Positions 1 through 5,418 of a stretch of DNA of 6,898 bases are shown here, piece by piece. Made by a program: the position numbers and the translations under genes. Location: NCBI GenBank assembly GCA_009774055.1, contig VSNB01000170.1, positions 1 through 6,898 of the forward strand, written 5' to 3'. Under the pieces are notes generated by a model that was not told the origin of the DNA, did not search any database, and saw only the letters and a list, made by a program, of their open reading frames with translations. How positions within the stretch are numbered: the stretch's first letter is position 1; every line of letters begins with the position of its first letter. Origin of the DNA: Clostridiales bacterium. GTDB lineage: Bacteria > Bacillota > Clostridia > Oscillospirales > Oscillospiraceae.

Positions 1-1334
1 CCCAGGCCGTTGCCGCCGTTCTGTGGCTGGCGGTCGATGGCGTTGCCTGAGATACAGATCGGTTCCTGCACTTGCAGAGCAAGAGGGAGATTGTTGCCGC
101 CAGTGCCGCCGCGATTCGTCAATGTGGGGGACACTCTATGCGGCCCCGTATATCTCGCATCGATGCCATGATTCTCAAATAGTTCAATAACCATGCGCGC
201 TTCTGCTTCCTGGCGCAGCCCCATGACCAGCGGTTGATGCCCATGCTCCTGGGCACGAAGCGTCCCTGCCACGTCTTCAGAGCAGGACATGACGCCGCCG
301 CCCTGGTCGTTAAGGCAGATCAGCGGCAGATAGGTGCCCATCTGCGCCCGGAGCGTGGGCGTCATATCGGTTGTAAGGTCCATGCGCTGGCCTCCGTGAT
401 CCGTAAGGCAGAGGACAGACGGCACCATATTGGTTCCGCTTTCCGAGGCTTTCAGAGTGGGAGCGCACTCTTCCTGATAGCCGATCCCGCCTGCTGTGGG
501 TGCGGCTCCGGCGCAGAAGCCCGCTACAAACAGAAGCCCACCCGGTTTTTGTTCTCCGCTATTGATGGTTGGCGAAACACCAAGCGGTGTGGATATACGT
601 CTTTGCTGATTATCCCAGGGCGTCAAACTTCCGGTTGCCCCAGCTGTGAAAAGCAAACCGCCAGGATTCCGTCCACCGCCGCCGTCCGCACCGGCCAGGG
701 TAGGGGCCCTGCTCTCCGGGGTAAAGATGCGGGCCTGCTGGGTGTCCCAGGGAGTGAGGCAGTCCTGCGCGATAAAGGTCTGCTGCTTCATCCCCGGCTG
801 GGCGGCCAGTGCGCCTTCCACATCGTGGAGATCACGCACCTCGTCCCTCTGGTTGGCGGCGAAGGCGATGGGTTCAGAGGCCGGAGCCGCCAGTGGAATC
901 AGCCCTGCCTGTGCCATCAGAGCTGTTTTCAGCTGGGGCGGCAGCTCCTTCCCGCGTTCTTTCGCCCTGCGCAGGATACCCAGGCAGGCTGTTTTGCTTA
1001 AATAGTATTTGCGGGGCGGAGCCTCCTGCAAAATCTGCGACAAGGAAAATACGTCTTCTTCGCTGAGGGGTGCGGGGCCAGTATTGAGCGTCGAAGACCC
1101 GCCAGGCGAGGGAGAAATCAGCTCCCAGTACGATTCGCCCAGCAGGTTGCCATGCCCAGGGGTGAGGTCCAGGGACATAAACGGGATCGACCTTAATCCG
1201 GACGATCTCCTCGAGGACGATGCGGAAGTCCTCCCCCTTGGGCGTTCCGCTGCTGAACGCGCCGGGCACATTTTCCCAGCACATCCATCTTGGCCGAACA
1301 GCGATACCTGATCGGCCTCGCTGTACATCTGCAT
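1..1334 (-). CDS. C5 DNA methyltransferase beta-like protein with tandem PTL modules (partial, runs off left edge)
   Basis: 444 codons are open from an ATG at 1334 to the window edge. An in-frame TAA lies at 1347-1349 and an AAAGGAG ribosome site sits 7 nt before the ATG, so this is the natural start. The first ~150 residues overlap the methyltransferase alpha ORF in another frame. Residues 83-138 contain LNTG, LSQIL, KYYLS, AC.GILRRA and RGKELP, a set I recognise from memory (not searched) in phage/ICE methylase-associated proteins of Firmicutes. Residues ~174-420 hold seven modules with a core like PTL.A followed by Gly-rich and hydrophobic stretches. These resemble the TLSAYGGG...GGYLV stretch before motif IX of M.HhaI, so I infer a target-recognition region. 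Motifs IX and X, usual at the C-terminus, are not in the window. The role inferred is target recognition and completion of the split methyltransferase. Alternatively it is the C-terminal half of a gene broken by frameshifts. Confidence 0.72.
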   Translation of the reverse strand, partial: MQMYSEADQVSLFGQDGCAGKMCPARSAAERPRGRTSASSSRRSSGLRSIPFMSLDLTPGHGNLLGESYWELISPSPGGSSTLNTGPAPLSEEDVFSLSQILQEAPPRKYYLSKTACLGILRRAKERGKELPPQLKTALMAQAGLIPLAAPASEPIAFAANQRDEVRDLHDVEGALAAQPGMKQQTFIAQDCLTPWDTQQARIFTPESRAPTLAGADGGGGRNPGGLLFTAGATGSLTPWDNQQRRISTPLGVSPTINSGEQKPGGLLFVAGFCAGAAPTAGGIGYQEECAPTLKASESGTNMVPSVLCLTDHGGQRMDLTTDMTPTLRAQMGTYLPLICLNDQGGGVMSCSEDVAGTLRAQEHGHQPLVMGLRQEAEARMVIELFENHGIDARYTGPHRVSPTLTNRGGTGGNNLPLALQVQEPICISGNAIDRQPQNGGNGL

Positions 1335-1658
1335 TTCGCATCTCCTTTACGATCCGAATTTGTTCCATAAAAAGGCCGGAGCGTTCGCCGGCCAAACCAG
1401 CTCTCGCGCCGGCCACACTCAGTCCTGGCAGGGGCTCCCTCCGCAGATGACATCCACAGGCGGCAGCAGCGCCCCGTCCAGTTCAGTGATGTCCCCTACA
1501 TGGATCATGTTGGGGAAATGGTGTTTCGTGACCCGGATAGGGAACGGCTCGATCTCACTGGCCCAGACGGGGATGATGCCATTGCGTACCGCCGCCAGGG
1601 GGAAACCTCCGATTCCATCGAAGAGCGACCCCATTGTCAGCTCAGTTCCAGGTTCCAT
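874..1658 (-). pseudogene. C5 DNA (cytosine) methyltransferase, catalytic half (motifs I-VIII), frameshifted
   Basis: This would transfer a methyl group from S-adenosylmethionine to C5 of cytosine in DNA. Starting at ATG 1658 (AAGGAGG 7 nt upstream) it has motif I GSLFDGIGGF (residues 10-19), the acidic residue of motif II in ASEIEPF, and motif IV GGSPCQD with catalytic Cys77. The frame then hits TGA at 1419-1421. Restoring one base gives DLSVAGARAGL and the family continues in the frame 1416-874: motif VI WENVPGAF (E129-N130-V131) and motif VIII PQRRRRIFLVADF (~198-210), stopping at 874. The restored length of about 261 aa is close to a split-type alpha subunit such as M.AquI. No motif IX or X is present in this frame. 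The ORF overlaps the upstream 75-aa gene by 22 nt. One missing base suggests a recent mutation or a sequencing error rather than long decay, since everything else is well preserved. If the base is an error, this is an intact alpha CDS. Confidence 0.85.
1342..1348 (-). promoter_or_regulatory. Internal ribosome binding site for the beta ORF
   Basis: AAAGGAG read on the minus strand, with a 7-nt spacer to the ATG at 1334. It lies inside the alpha coding sequence, where it encodes part of V-K-E-M. It overlaps a TAA (1347-1349) in the beta frame, so beta cannot begin further upstream without a frame change. It decides the beta start and supports independent translation of beta. Confidence 0.65.
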
Positions 1659-1864
1659 TGGGATGCCTCCTTCTCCAGCGGCTGGACGGCATTGTCATAG
1701 TTCGGTTCGAATGTACACCGCTGTCCATTGAATGCTATGGCCGCCTCCCTGGCTTCCGCTTCGGAATCGAAAGCCAGGGGGCGGCCATACCGGTCGCACC
1801 GCCACCGGACGGTCCGGCCCCAGGGGGAATCCGGACGGGTGGCGGCTGTGACGCCATATTTCAT
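1637..1864 (-). CDS. Small hypothetical protein (75 aa)
   Basis: The start at ATG 1864 is set by an excellent AAGGAGG (1872-1878) with a 7-nt spacer. The preceding gene stops at 1879-1881, immediately before this site, and the end overlaps the start of the methyltransferase alpha ORF by 22 nt, suggesting translational coupling. The protein is hydrophilic, without membrane segment or signal peptide. The N-terminal part (KYGVTAATRPDSPWG, then RWRCDRYGRPLAFDSEAEA) reads like a small sheet-plus-helix fold of the kind that formats residue or column data in mobile-element proteins, but I cannot assign a family. Function unknown. Its tight linkage to the methyltransferase suggests a shared accessory role. 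Confidence 0.7.
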   Translation of the reverse strand: MKYGVTAATRPDSPWGRTVRWRCDRYGRPLAFDSEAEAREAAIAFNGQRCTFEPNYDNAVQPLEKEASQWNLELS

Positions 1865-1878
1865 TGTCGTACCTCCTT

Positions 1879-2541
1879 CTACATCGCTGTCATCGTGATC
1901 TCATTTTGTTCTGGCGCCTGCGCTGCTGTCTGACCGGCATGCTCCGGGGCCAGAAGGCCATCGAAGCCCATGCGCTCCAGGACGCTTTTATAGAGTTTGC
2001 TCTCAAATTGCCGGTACTCCTGGGTGGAACGATCCACCTCGTTCAGCGCCGCTTTTTCATAGGTCGTACCCGGCACGACCTCCCACTCCACTGCGCCAAA
2101 ACAGTGCGCGGTCAGATACTTCAGCAGTTCCCGTCCGGTTGCGGCCTCGAACATGCCGCAGGCGTCCTCATAAGGGAACAGGCTCACCGTGTCCACGTCT
2201 GCCAGCCGCTCCGCCACATGGTGCAGCGTGAAGCCGTCCGGGTCCAGGCTGCGGGAGACAGCGTTGTAAAAACGCTTCATCTCCTCTGTGGTGGAGAGCC
2301 TGGGGGAGAATTCCTTCAAGGTCAGGGCGGACGAGAGCGCGTCCGCTCTGGCGTACAAGAACCGCAGCCGGTCATCCTTCTTCCGCAGTTCCGTGTGCAA
2401 CTCCTCACACTCCCGTTCCCTCAGTTCCAGCATTTGCTCCGCAAGGCTCTTCTCATACTCGGAAGCAGTCAGGCGGGTTCGGAGGTCCTGGCTTCCACAA
2501 AAAGCCTGTATCGCGGCGCCGATCCTGTCCCTCAGCCGCAT
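1879..2541 (-). CDS. Hypothetical coiled-coil mobile-element protein (220 aa)
   Basis: I chose the ATG at 2541 because it overlaps the stop of the DUF4406-like gene by 10 nt (ATGCGGCTGA). The frame stays open to 2661, but the extra 40 residues are Gly/Arg/Ala-rich and lie inside the preceding gene, so they are most likely not translated. There is only a weak ribosome site, consistent with coupled translation. Residues ~26-62 are rich in Glu, Leu, Lys and Arg with heptad-like spacing and probably form a coiled coil. The middle carries an FPYEDACGMFEAATG segment, and the C-terminal part (YEKAALNEVD, YRQFESKLYKSVLERMGF) is helical. The last ~20 residues are an Ala/Gln/Glu-rich tail. No catalytic motif is recognised. 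I have the impression of similar proteins in gut Clostridia conjugative elements but cannot name the family. Confidence 0.72.
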   Translation of the reverse strand: MRLRDRIGAAIQAFCGSQDLRTRLTASEYEKSLAEQMLELRERECEELHTELRKKDDRLRFLYARADALSSALTLKEFSPRLSTTEEMKRFYNAVSRSLDPDGFTLHHVAERLADVDTVSLFPYEDACGMFEAATGRELLKYLTAHCFGAVEWEVVPGTTYEKAALNEVDRSTQEYRQFESKLYKSVLERMGFDGLLAPEHAGQTAAQAPEQNEITMTAM

Positions 2542-2873
2542 AGCGCCACATCCAGCGTTCTCTCCGGCGCAAGCTCCATCCTCCGCACCGGGATCCGCAG
2601 CCGTTCGGCCTCCTCGATCTCCGCCTGCATCCCTCTGCTGACCACGGAGCCGAATGCCCACAGCTCATCGCAGCGGTGCAGGAGGGCCAGGCCCATCTCG
2701 ATCCCGGCCTGCCGCTCCTTGGGAACGGCATCGCACAGGACTGTGGGATACAGCAGACAGGGCGCAAAAAAGGCATGCCCGCTTTCCATCACAGTGCGGC
2801 ACGCCTGCTTGGCGTATTCTACATTTCGTTCCACATCCCCAGCGTAGGGGGACGCCACATAGATCAGTTTCAT
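2532..2873 (-). CDS. DUF4406-like protein (nucleoside 2-deoxyribosyltransferase-like fold)
   Basis: A 113-aa protein with an N-terminal beta strand and loop IYVASPYAGDVERN (residues 4-17), a central YPTVLCD, then GIEMGLALLHRCDELWAFG (57-75), S.GM..EI (79-86) and IPVR near the C-terminus. This order matches small DUF4406/DUF7768-type proteins, which share the Rossmann-like fold of nucleoside 2-deoxyribosyltransferases and are common in phages and integrative elements of Firmicutes. Family members are mostly uncharacterised, so a nucleotide-related enzymatic role is inference. The start at ATG 2873 has an AGGTG-type site about 7-8 nt upstream, and the gap to the preceding gene is 13 nt. The end overlaps the next gene by 10 nt, so it belongs to the operon. 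Confidence 0.82.
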   Translation of the reverse strand: MKLIYVASPYAGDVERNVEYAKQACRTVMESGHAFFAPCLLYPTVLCDAVPKERQAGIEMGLALLHRCDELWAFGSVVSRGMQAEIEEAERLRIPVRRMELAPERTLDVALCG

Positions 2874-2886
2874 TTTCTTACACCTA

Positions 2887-3573
2887 TCAGTATGACATTG
2901 TCATTGTGGGATCGGACGGCTGGATACCTGCCTCTGATTTCCAACTGTCCGGCAATTCCGGCGGGCTGCCGGAGAAAGCGGCATACCGTTCCGTCATATA
3001 GCGCAAAGTATTCTGCACCATGGAACGCCATACGCCAAGTTCTTCCGGTTGACTGTCCTGAAATGAAATATCCAGCAGGCTCACATCCTCATATCTTTCC
3101 CAACTGCCGCTGTTGTCTGTATTCCAGATATAGTCGGCAGAGGAGATGGAGACACCTTCGCAGCTGCAGTTTACCCACACGGTCTTGTCAAGGCTGGGCA
3201 GGTGAAATGCCGCCGTCCCGACCATACAGCCTCCGCCGGTATTCCCAAACGCCTGTCCCTTCAGCACGTATTCCTCCGGATCAAAATCAGGCTGCGGGTA
3301 ATAGGTGCGGATGGCCTCCACGGTAAGGTCCTGATTCGGTAAGCTGCTGTTGAAATAGTCAACACAACGATACCTGGCGGCGGGCTGCCTGTTCAGACAG
3401 CTGTTCCGAAGATCAGCGATCTTCAGTTCTGCCTCTGCTCTCTGGACGAAAAAAAGCCGCTCTCCATTTTCGGCCAGATAACCGGCCTGACCGGCCAGCG
3501 GCCCGTCAGCTCGAGCCTCCGCCCAAATCGCATAGACCGGTGGCGGGGTGATTTTGATAGTTGCTTTTTTCAT
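2887..3573 (-). CDS. Hypothetical protein (228 aa), unrecognised
   Basis: The start at ATG 3573 has an AGGGAG site with a 7-nt spacer, placed just after the TrbL stop codon (gap 13 nt), so it is likely co-translated with TrbL. No signal peptide or membrane segment is visible. The N-terminus (KKATIKITPPPVYAIWAEA) looks like a beta-rich start. Residues ~110-150 contain a Gly/Cys-rich stretch with CMVGTAAFHLP, VWVNCSCEGVSIS and ADYIWNTDNSGSWERYE, then a mainly acidic and helical C-terminal region with LGVWRSMVQNTLRYM. I cannot name the family. The position between a transfer-channel gene and accessory genes is typical of ICE accessory proteins. The end TMTMSY then TGA lies just ahead of the DUF4406-like gene. 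Confidence 0.75.
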   Translation of the reverse strand: MKKATIKITPPPVYAIWAEARADGPLAGQAGYLAENGERLFFVQRAEAELKIADLRNSCLNRQPAARYRCVDYFNSSLPNQDLTVEAIRTYYPQPDFDPEEYVLKGQAFGNTGGGCMVGTAAFHLPSLDKTVWVNCSCEGVSISSADYIWNTDNSGSWERYEDVSLLDISFQDSQPEELGVWRSMVQNTLRYMTERYAAFSGSPPELPDSWKSEAGIQPSDPTMTMSY

Positions 3574-3586
3574 TCACGTTCTCCCT

Positions 3587-4450
3587 TCACTTGATAGCCG
3601 CCGCAACGGCCTTGGTGGTGTTCACCGCCGCCTGGGCGGTGTAGACGGCGCTCATGATGTTGGCCCTGGTGGTGGTGTCCAGGCCGAAGGTCCCGGCGAT
3701 CCTGGGGACCTCTCCCGCAGAGAGCATGAGTCCCAGCCCCAGCAGCAGATGTTCCCGAAAGGCCAGCAGCCCCGCCGTCAGGATGGTGGCTTGCAGAAAC
3801 GCCGTCAGGCACAGGCCGATGACCTGCTTCATCCACTGGAGGAACCCGTCCGAATACCCCCGCGGGACGCTGAACATATAGAGGCTACCCACCGCGATCT
3901 GGATGAGCAGGATGCCGCCCCGTTTCAGATTGGCGAAGAATATTTTTATGACCGCGTAGCCCATGGCGATCACGCAGAAGAGCAGCATGATCGGGCTGGT
4001 CAGCATGGACGTCATAAAGTCCGGCGCGCCTGTCATATCGCTCAGGCTGGTCACGGCGGCGAAGTCCTCCATGATCTGCCGCCCGACCTCCCCGATGCTG
4101 GTCCCCAGGCCGGTGATCTCAGCGGTGAACTGCCCCTGTAAGGTCACGGACAGCTCATAGAGCCGCACCGGGATGGTGGAGAACAAACTCACCGCCAGGA
4201 AGCCCTTCACGATGTTCATCGCCGTCTGCTGGATATTCCCCCGCCCGGTGGAGTAATCCAGGCCGAACTCGAAGCAGCAGACCACCACGCTGACGCCGAA
4301 CAGCGCCCAGCCCAGCTGGCTGAAAAAGGTCACTACGGACTGCACCCAGGTCAACTCGAAGAGTTCCACGCCCATCATGCCCATGATGGCAAAAAAATTC
4401 CCCAGGAATCCCACCAGCTGACCGTAGAACCAGTCCATGAGGTTGCCCAT
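3587..4450 (-). CDS. TrbL/VirB6-like conjugal transfer membrane protein (DUF6045-type)
   Basis: A polytopic inner-membrane component of the mating channel. From ATG 4450 it is 287 aa with hydrophobic segments at about residues 8-25, 35-60, 80-97, 152-172, 178-196 and 210-231. Conserved stretches I recognise from Tn1549-like elements include NLMDWFYGQLVGFLGNFF, FFANLKRGGILLIQIAVGS, LYMFSVPRGY, EVPRIAGTFGLDTTT and MSAVYTAQAAVNTTK. The start is uncertain: family-like sequence (IWDFVADTI) continues 11 codons upstream to an ATC at 4483, which sits 9 nt after GGAGG (4493-4497), as if an ATG had become ATC. The frame is open to 4741, but the extra ~85 residues are basic, unlike the family, and antisense to the acetyltransferase leader region, so I exclude them. 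It is the first gene of the minus-strand operon seen here. The upstream partners expected in such elements (Maff2-like, coupling ATPase) are not in the window. Confidence 0.85.
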   Translation of the reverse strand: MGNLMDWFYGQLVGFLGNFFAIMGMMGVELFELTWVQSVVTFFSQLGWALFGVSVVVCCFEFGLDYSTGRGNIQQTAMNIVKGFLAVSLFSTIPVRLYELSVTLQGQFTAEITGLGTSIGEVGRQIMEDFAAVTSLSDMTGAPDFMTSMLTSPIMLLFCVIAMGYAVIKIFFANLKRGGILLIQIAVGSLYMFSVPRGYSDGFLQWMKQVIGLCLTAFLQATILTAGLLAFREHLLLGLGLMLSAGEVPRIAGTFGLDTTTRANIMSAVYTAQAAVNTTKAVAAAIK

Positions 4451-4492
4451 GATCGTGTCCGCTACAAAATCCCAGATAAAGATTTGATACCG

Positions 4493-4497
4493 CCTCC
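4493..4497 (-). promoter_or_regulatory. Ribosome-binding-like GGAGG upstream of trbL-like gene
   Basis: GGAGG on the minus strand lies 9 nt before an in-frame ATC (4481-4483) and too far (42 nt) from the first in-frame ATG (4450). It would fit a start codon at 4483 that is now ATC, or a rare ATC start. Confidence 0.4.
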
Positions 4498-4544
4498 GTT
4501 TCTTCTCTGCGTTAATACGCAGGCATAAATTGAGTAGAATACGC

Positions 4545-4566
4545 TGGCTGCTGCTGTCAGCAGCCA
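4545..4566. repeat. Inverted repeat, 9-bp arms
   Basis: TGGCTGCTG, loop CTGT, CAGCAGCCA. It is a perfect stem in the divergent intergenic region. There is no T-tract beside it, so a terminator is not supported. It could be an operator, an RNA structure in the TrbL leader, or chance in a CTG-rich stretch. Confidence 0.6.
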
Positions 4567-4615
4567 CGAACAGGGTTGAAAGCCGCTTGCGATGGTGGTA
4601 TACTTGGGTCATATC

Positions 4616-4634
4616 AATTTGGCAAAACCAAATT
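4616..4634. repeat. Inverted repeat AATTTGG-N5-CCAAATT
   Basis: Perfect 7-bp arms around CAAAA. It abuts and shares two bases with the palindrome at 4633-4644. It overlaps TTGGCA (4619-4624), which could be a -35 element, so a repressor operator is possible. Confidence 0.55.
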
Positions 4635-4644
4635 ACCGAGGTAA
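4633..4644. repeat. Palindrome TTACCGAGGTAA
   Basis: Arms TTACC/GGTAA around GA, directly after the AATTTGG repeat and 8 nt before the ATG of a possible leader peptide. It could be an operator half-site pair, and its GAGGT could act as a ribosome site for the leader ORF. Confidence 0.5.
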
Positions 4645-4651
4645 TGTCTCT

Positions 4652-4717
4652 ATGAAAGAAATCAGAAAAAAGCGGGCGGTTGCCACGTGTATACAGCAGA
4701 GAGAGGATGTGATATAA
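4652..4717 (+). other. Possible leader peptide ORF upstream of the acetyltransferase
   Basis: ATG at 4652, TAA at 4715-4717, 21 residues beginning MKEIRKKRAVATC, very basic at the start. A GAGGT lies about 9-10 nt upstream, and the acetyltransferase ATG follows 25 nt after the stop. Resistance genes of this class are sometimes controlled by ribosome stalling on leader peptides, but no attenuator pair of hairpins is obvious here. A remnant of another gene's N-terminus is equally possible. Confidence 0.3.
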
Positions 4718-4718
4718 A
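4710..4718 (+). promoter_or_regulatory. Candidate extended -10 promoter for the acetyltransferase
   Basis: TGATATAAA gives TGn followed by a 5/6 match to TATAAT. The matching -35 position (4690-4695, TATACA) is weak. Transcription would begin near 4725, just ahead of the AAAGGG ribosome site (4728-4733), giving a short leader. Confidence 0.35.
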
Positions 4719-4742
4719 TAAGACAAGAAAGGGCTTTCCAAT

Positions 4743-5396
4743 ATGAATCAAATTCCTGACCCCAACGCGGTCTTTCCCAACGAATACAAAACCTCTTGCT
4801 TCATCAAAAATGTTGTCACTGCCCCCAATATTAAAGTTGGTGATTATACCTATTACGATGACGCAGCTGACCCTGCAGGCTTTGAAAGGAATAATGTGCT
4901 GTTCAACTATCCGGAATTTGGCGACAGCCTTATCATTGGCAAGTTTTGTCAGATCGCTTCCGGCGTCAAATTCATTATGGGTCCGGCGAATCACCGTCTT
5001 TGCAGTGTGACCCCCTATCCCTTCCATGTGTTTGGCGGAGCGTGGGCAGAAAATACGCCGCCGCACATGGAACAGCTTCCTCATAAGGGAGACACGGTTA
5101 TCGGGAATGATGTATGGATCGGTCGTGAGAGCGTCATTATGCCTGGTGTAAAAATCGGTGATGGAGCGATCATTGCCGCTTATTCTGTAGTAACCAGGGA
5201 TGTTTCTGCCTATACGATCCACGGCGGCAACCCTGCAAAGCTCATTAAGGCGCGTTTTGATAATGAGTTGATAAGCCTTCTTCTCCGTTTTCGCTGGTGG
5301 GACCTGGCGCCGGAACAGTTAGTAGATATTCTCCCGCTGCTCTGCGACCCTGACTTACTAAAAGTGAAGCAGGCATTACAAAGACAATTGACATAA
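4743..5396 (+). CDS. Vat-family streptogramin A / xenobiotic O-acetyltransferase
   Basis: A 217-aa left-handed beta-helix acetyltransferase. Vat enzymes use acetyl-CoA to acetylate the hydroxyl of streptogramin A antibiotics in the cytosol, usually as trimers. Family signatures in order: VGDYTYYDD (~32-40), LFNYPEFGD (53-61), IGKFCQIASGVKFIM (65-79), ANHR with the probable catalytic His84, TPYPFHVFGG (90-99), LPHKGDTVIGNDVWIG (~111-127), hexapeptide turns PGVKIGDGAIIAAYSVV (134-150), GGNPAKLIKARF (161-172) and the C-terminal FRWWD (183-187). Length is typical of the family (about 200-220 aa), so it appears complete. Ribosome site AAAGGG lies 9 nt before the ATG. It stands alone on the opposite strand to the transfer operon and is distinctly more AT-rich than its neighbours, indicating separate acquisition. 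It is too divergent from what I recall of VatA-E to assign a letter. Another xenobiotic substrate such as chloramphenicol (CatB-like) is possible but less likely given the YYD and WWD patterns. Confidence 0.88.
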   Translation: MNQIPDPNAVFPNEYKTSCFIKNVVTAPNIKVGDYTYYDDAADPAGFERNNVLFNYPEFGDSLIIGKFCQIASGVKFIMGPANHRLCSVTPYPFHVFGGAWAENTPPHMEQLPHKGDTVIGNDVWIGRESVIMPGVKIGDGAIIAAYSVVTRDVSAYTIHGGNPAKLIKARFDNELISLLLRFRWWDLAPEQLVDILPLLCDPDLLKVKQALQRQLT

Positions 5397-5418
5397 AATG
5401 GATCGTTTCCAATTTACC

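Larger units (their letters stand above)
4451..4742. other. Divergent intergenic region between trbL-like gene and acetyltransferase, rich in inverted repeats
   Basis: About 290 bases with no convincing gene. It contains a GGAGG facing the TrbL gene, a 9-bp inverted repeat at 4545-4566, a short GCGT/ACGC stem at 4509-4520, two copies of AATACGC(A/T)GGC about 24 nt apart (4514 and 4538), a 7-bp inverted repeat at 4616-4634, a palindrome at 4633-4644, a possible 21-codon leader ORF at 4652-4717 and a possible extended -10 at 4710-4718. Composition is more AT-rich than the minus-strand operon. It probably contains the junction between the element backbone and the acetyltransferase insert. Confidence 0.55.

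Noticed and set aside
126..815. CRISPR array or nucleotide tandem repeat
   Set aside because: The periodicity is at protein level with degenerate modules of unequal length. There are no identical DNA repeats with uniform spacers.
234..1001. Long plus-strand ORFs opposite the methyltransferase beta frame (also 646-1005 and 1009-1311)
   Set aside because: They are antisense to a minus-strand frame with clear family motifs and have low-complexity Arg/Pro/Ser/Gly-rich translations without recognisable domains or good ribosome sites.
1415..1423. Programmed ribosomal frameshift at the TGA after PCQD
   Set aside because: Rejoining requires a -1 shift, but there is no X-XXY-YYZ heptamer or similar slippery run at CAG GAC TGA. 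A base loss or read error is simpler.
2542..2661. N-terminal extension of the 220-aa protein to an ATG at 2661
   Set aside because: The 40 added residues are Gly/Arg/Ala-rich, fully overlap the DUF4406-like gene, and the ATG at 2541 makes the usual short stop-start overlap.
1864..2847. 327-codon plus-strand ORF opposite the 220-aa and DUF4406-like genes
   Set aside because: It covers two well-placed minus-strand genes in antisense, crosses their boundary, and its translation has no family features; typical of GC-rich shadow frames.
4451..4741. Extension of the TrbL-like protein to 4741
   Set aside because: The frame is open but the added residues are basic and unlike the family apart from the last ~11 codons. 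The region is intergenic, carries operator-like repeats and lies antisense to the acetyltransferase leader.
4662..5222. 186-codon minus-strand ORF opposite the acetyltransferase
   Set aside because: It is the antisense frame of a gene with unmistakable Vat-family motifs and has no domain of its own.
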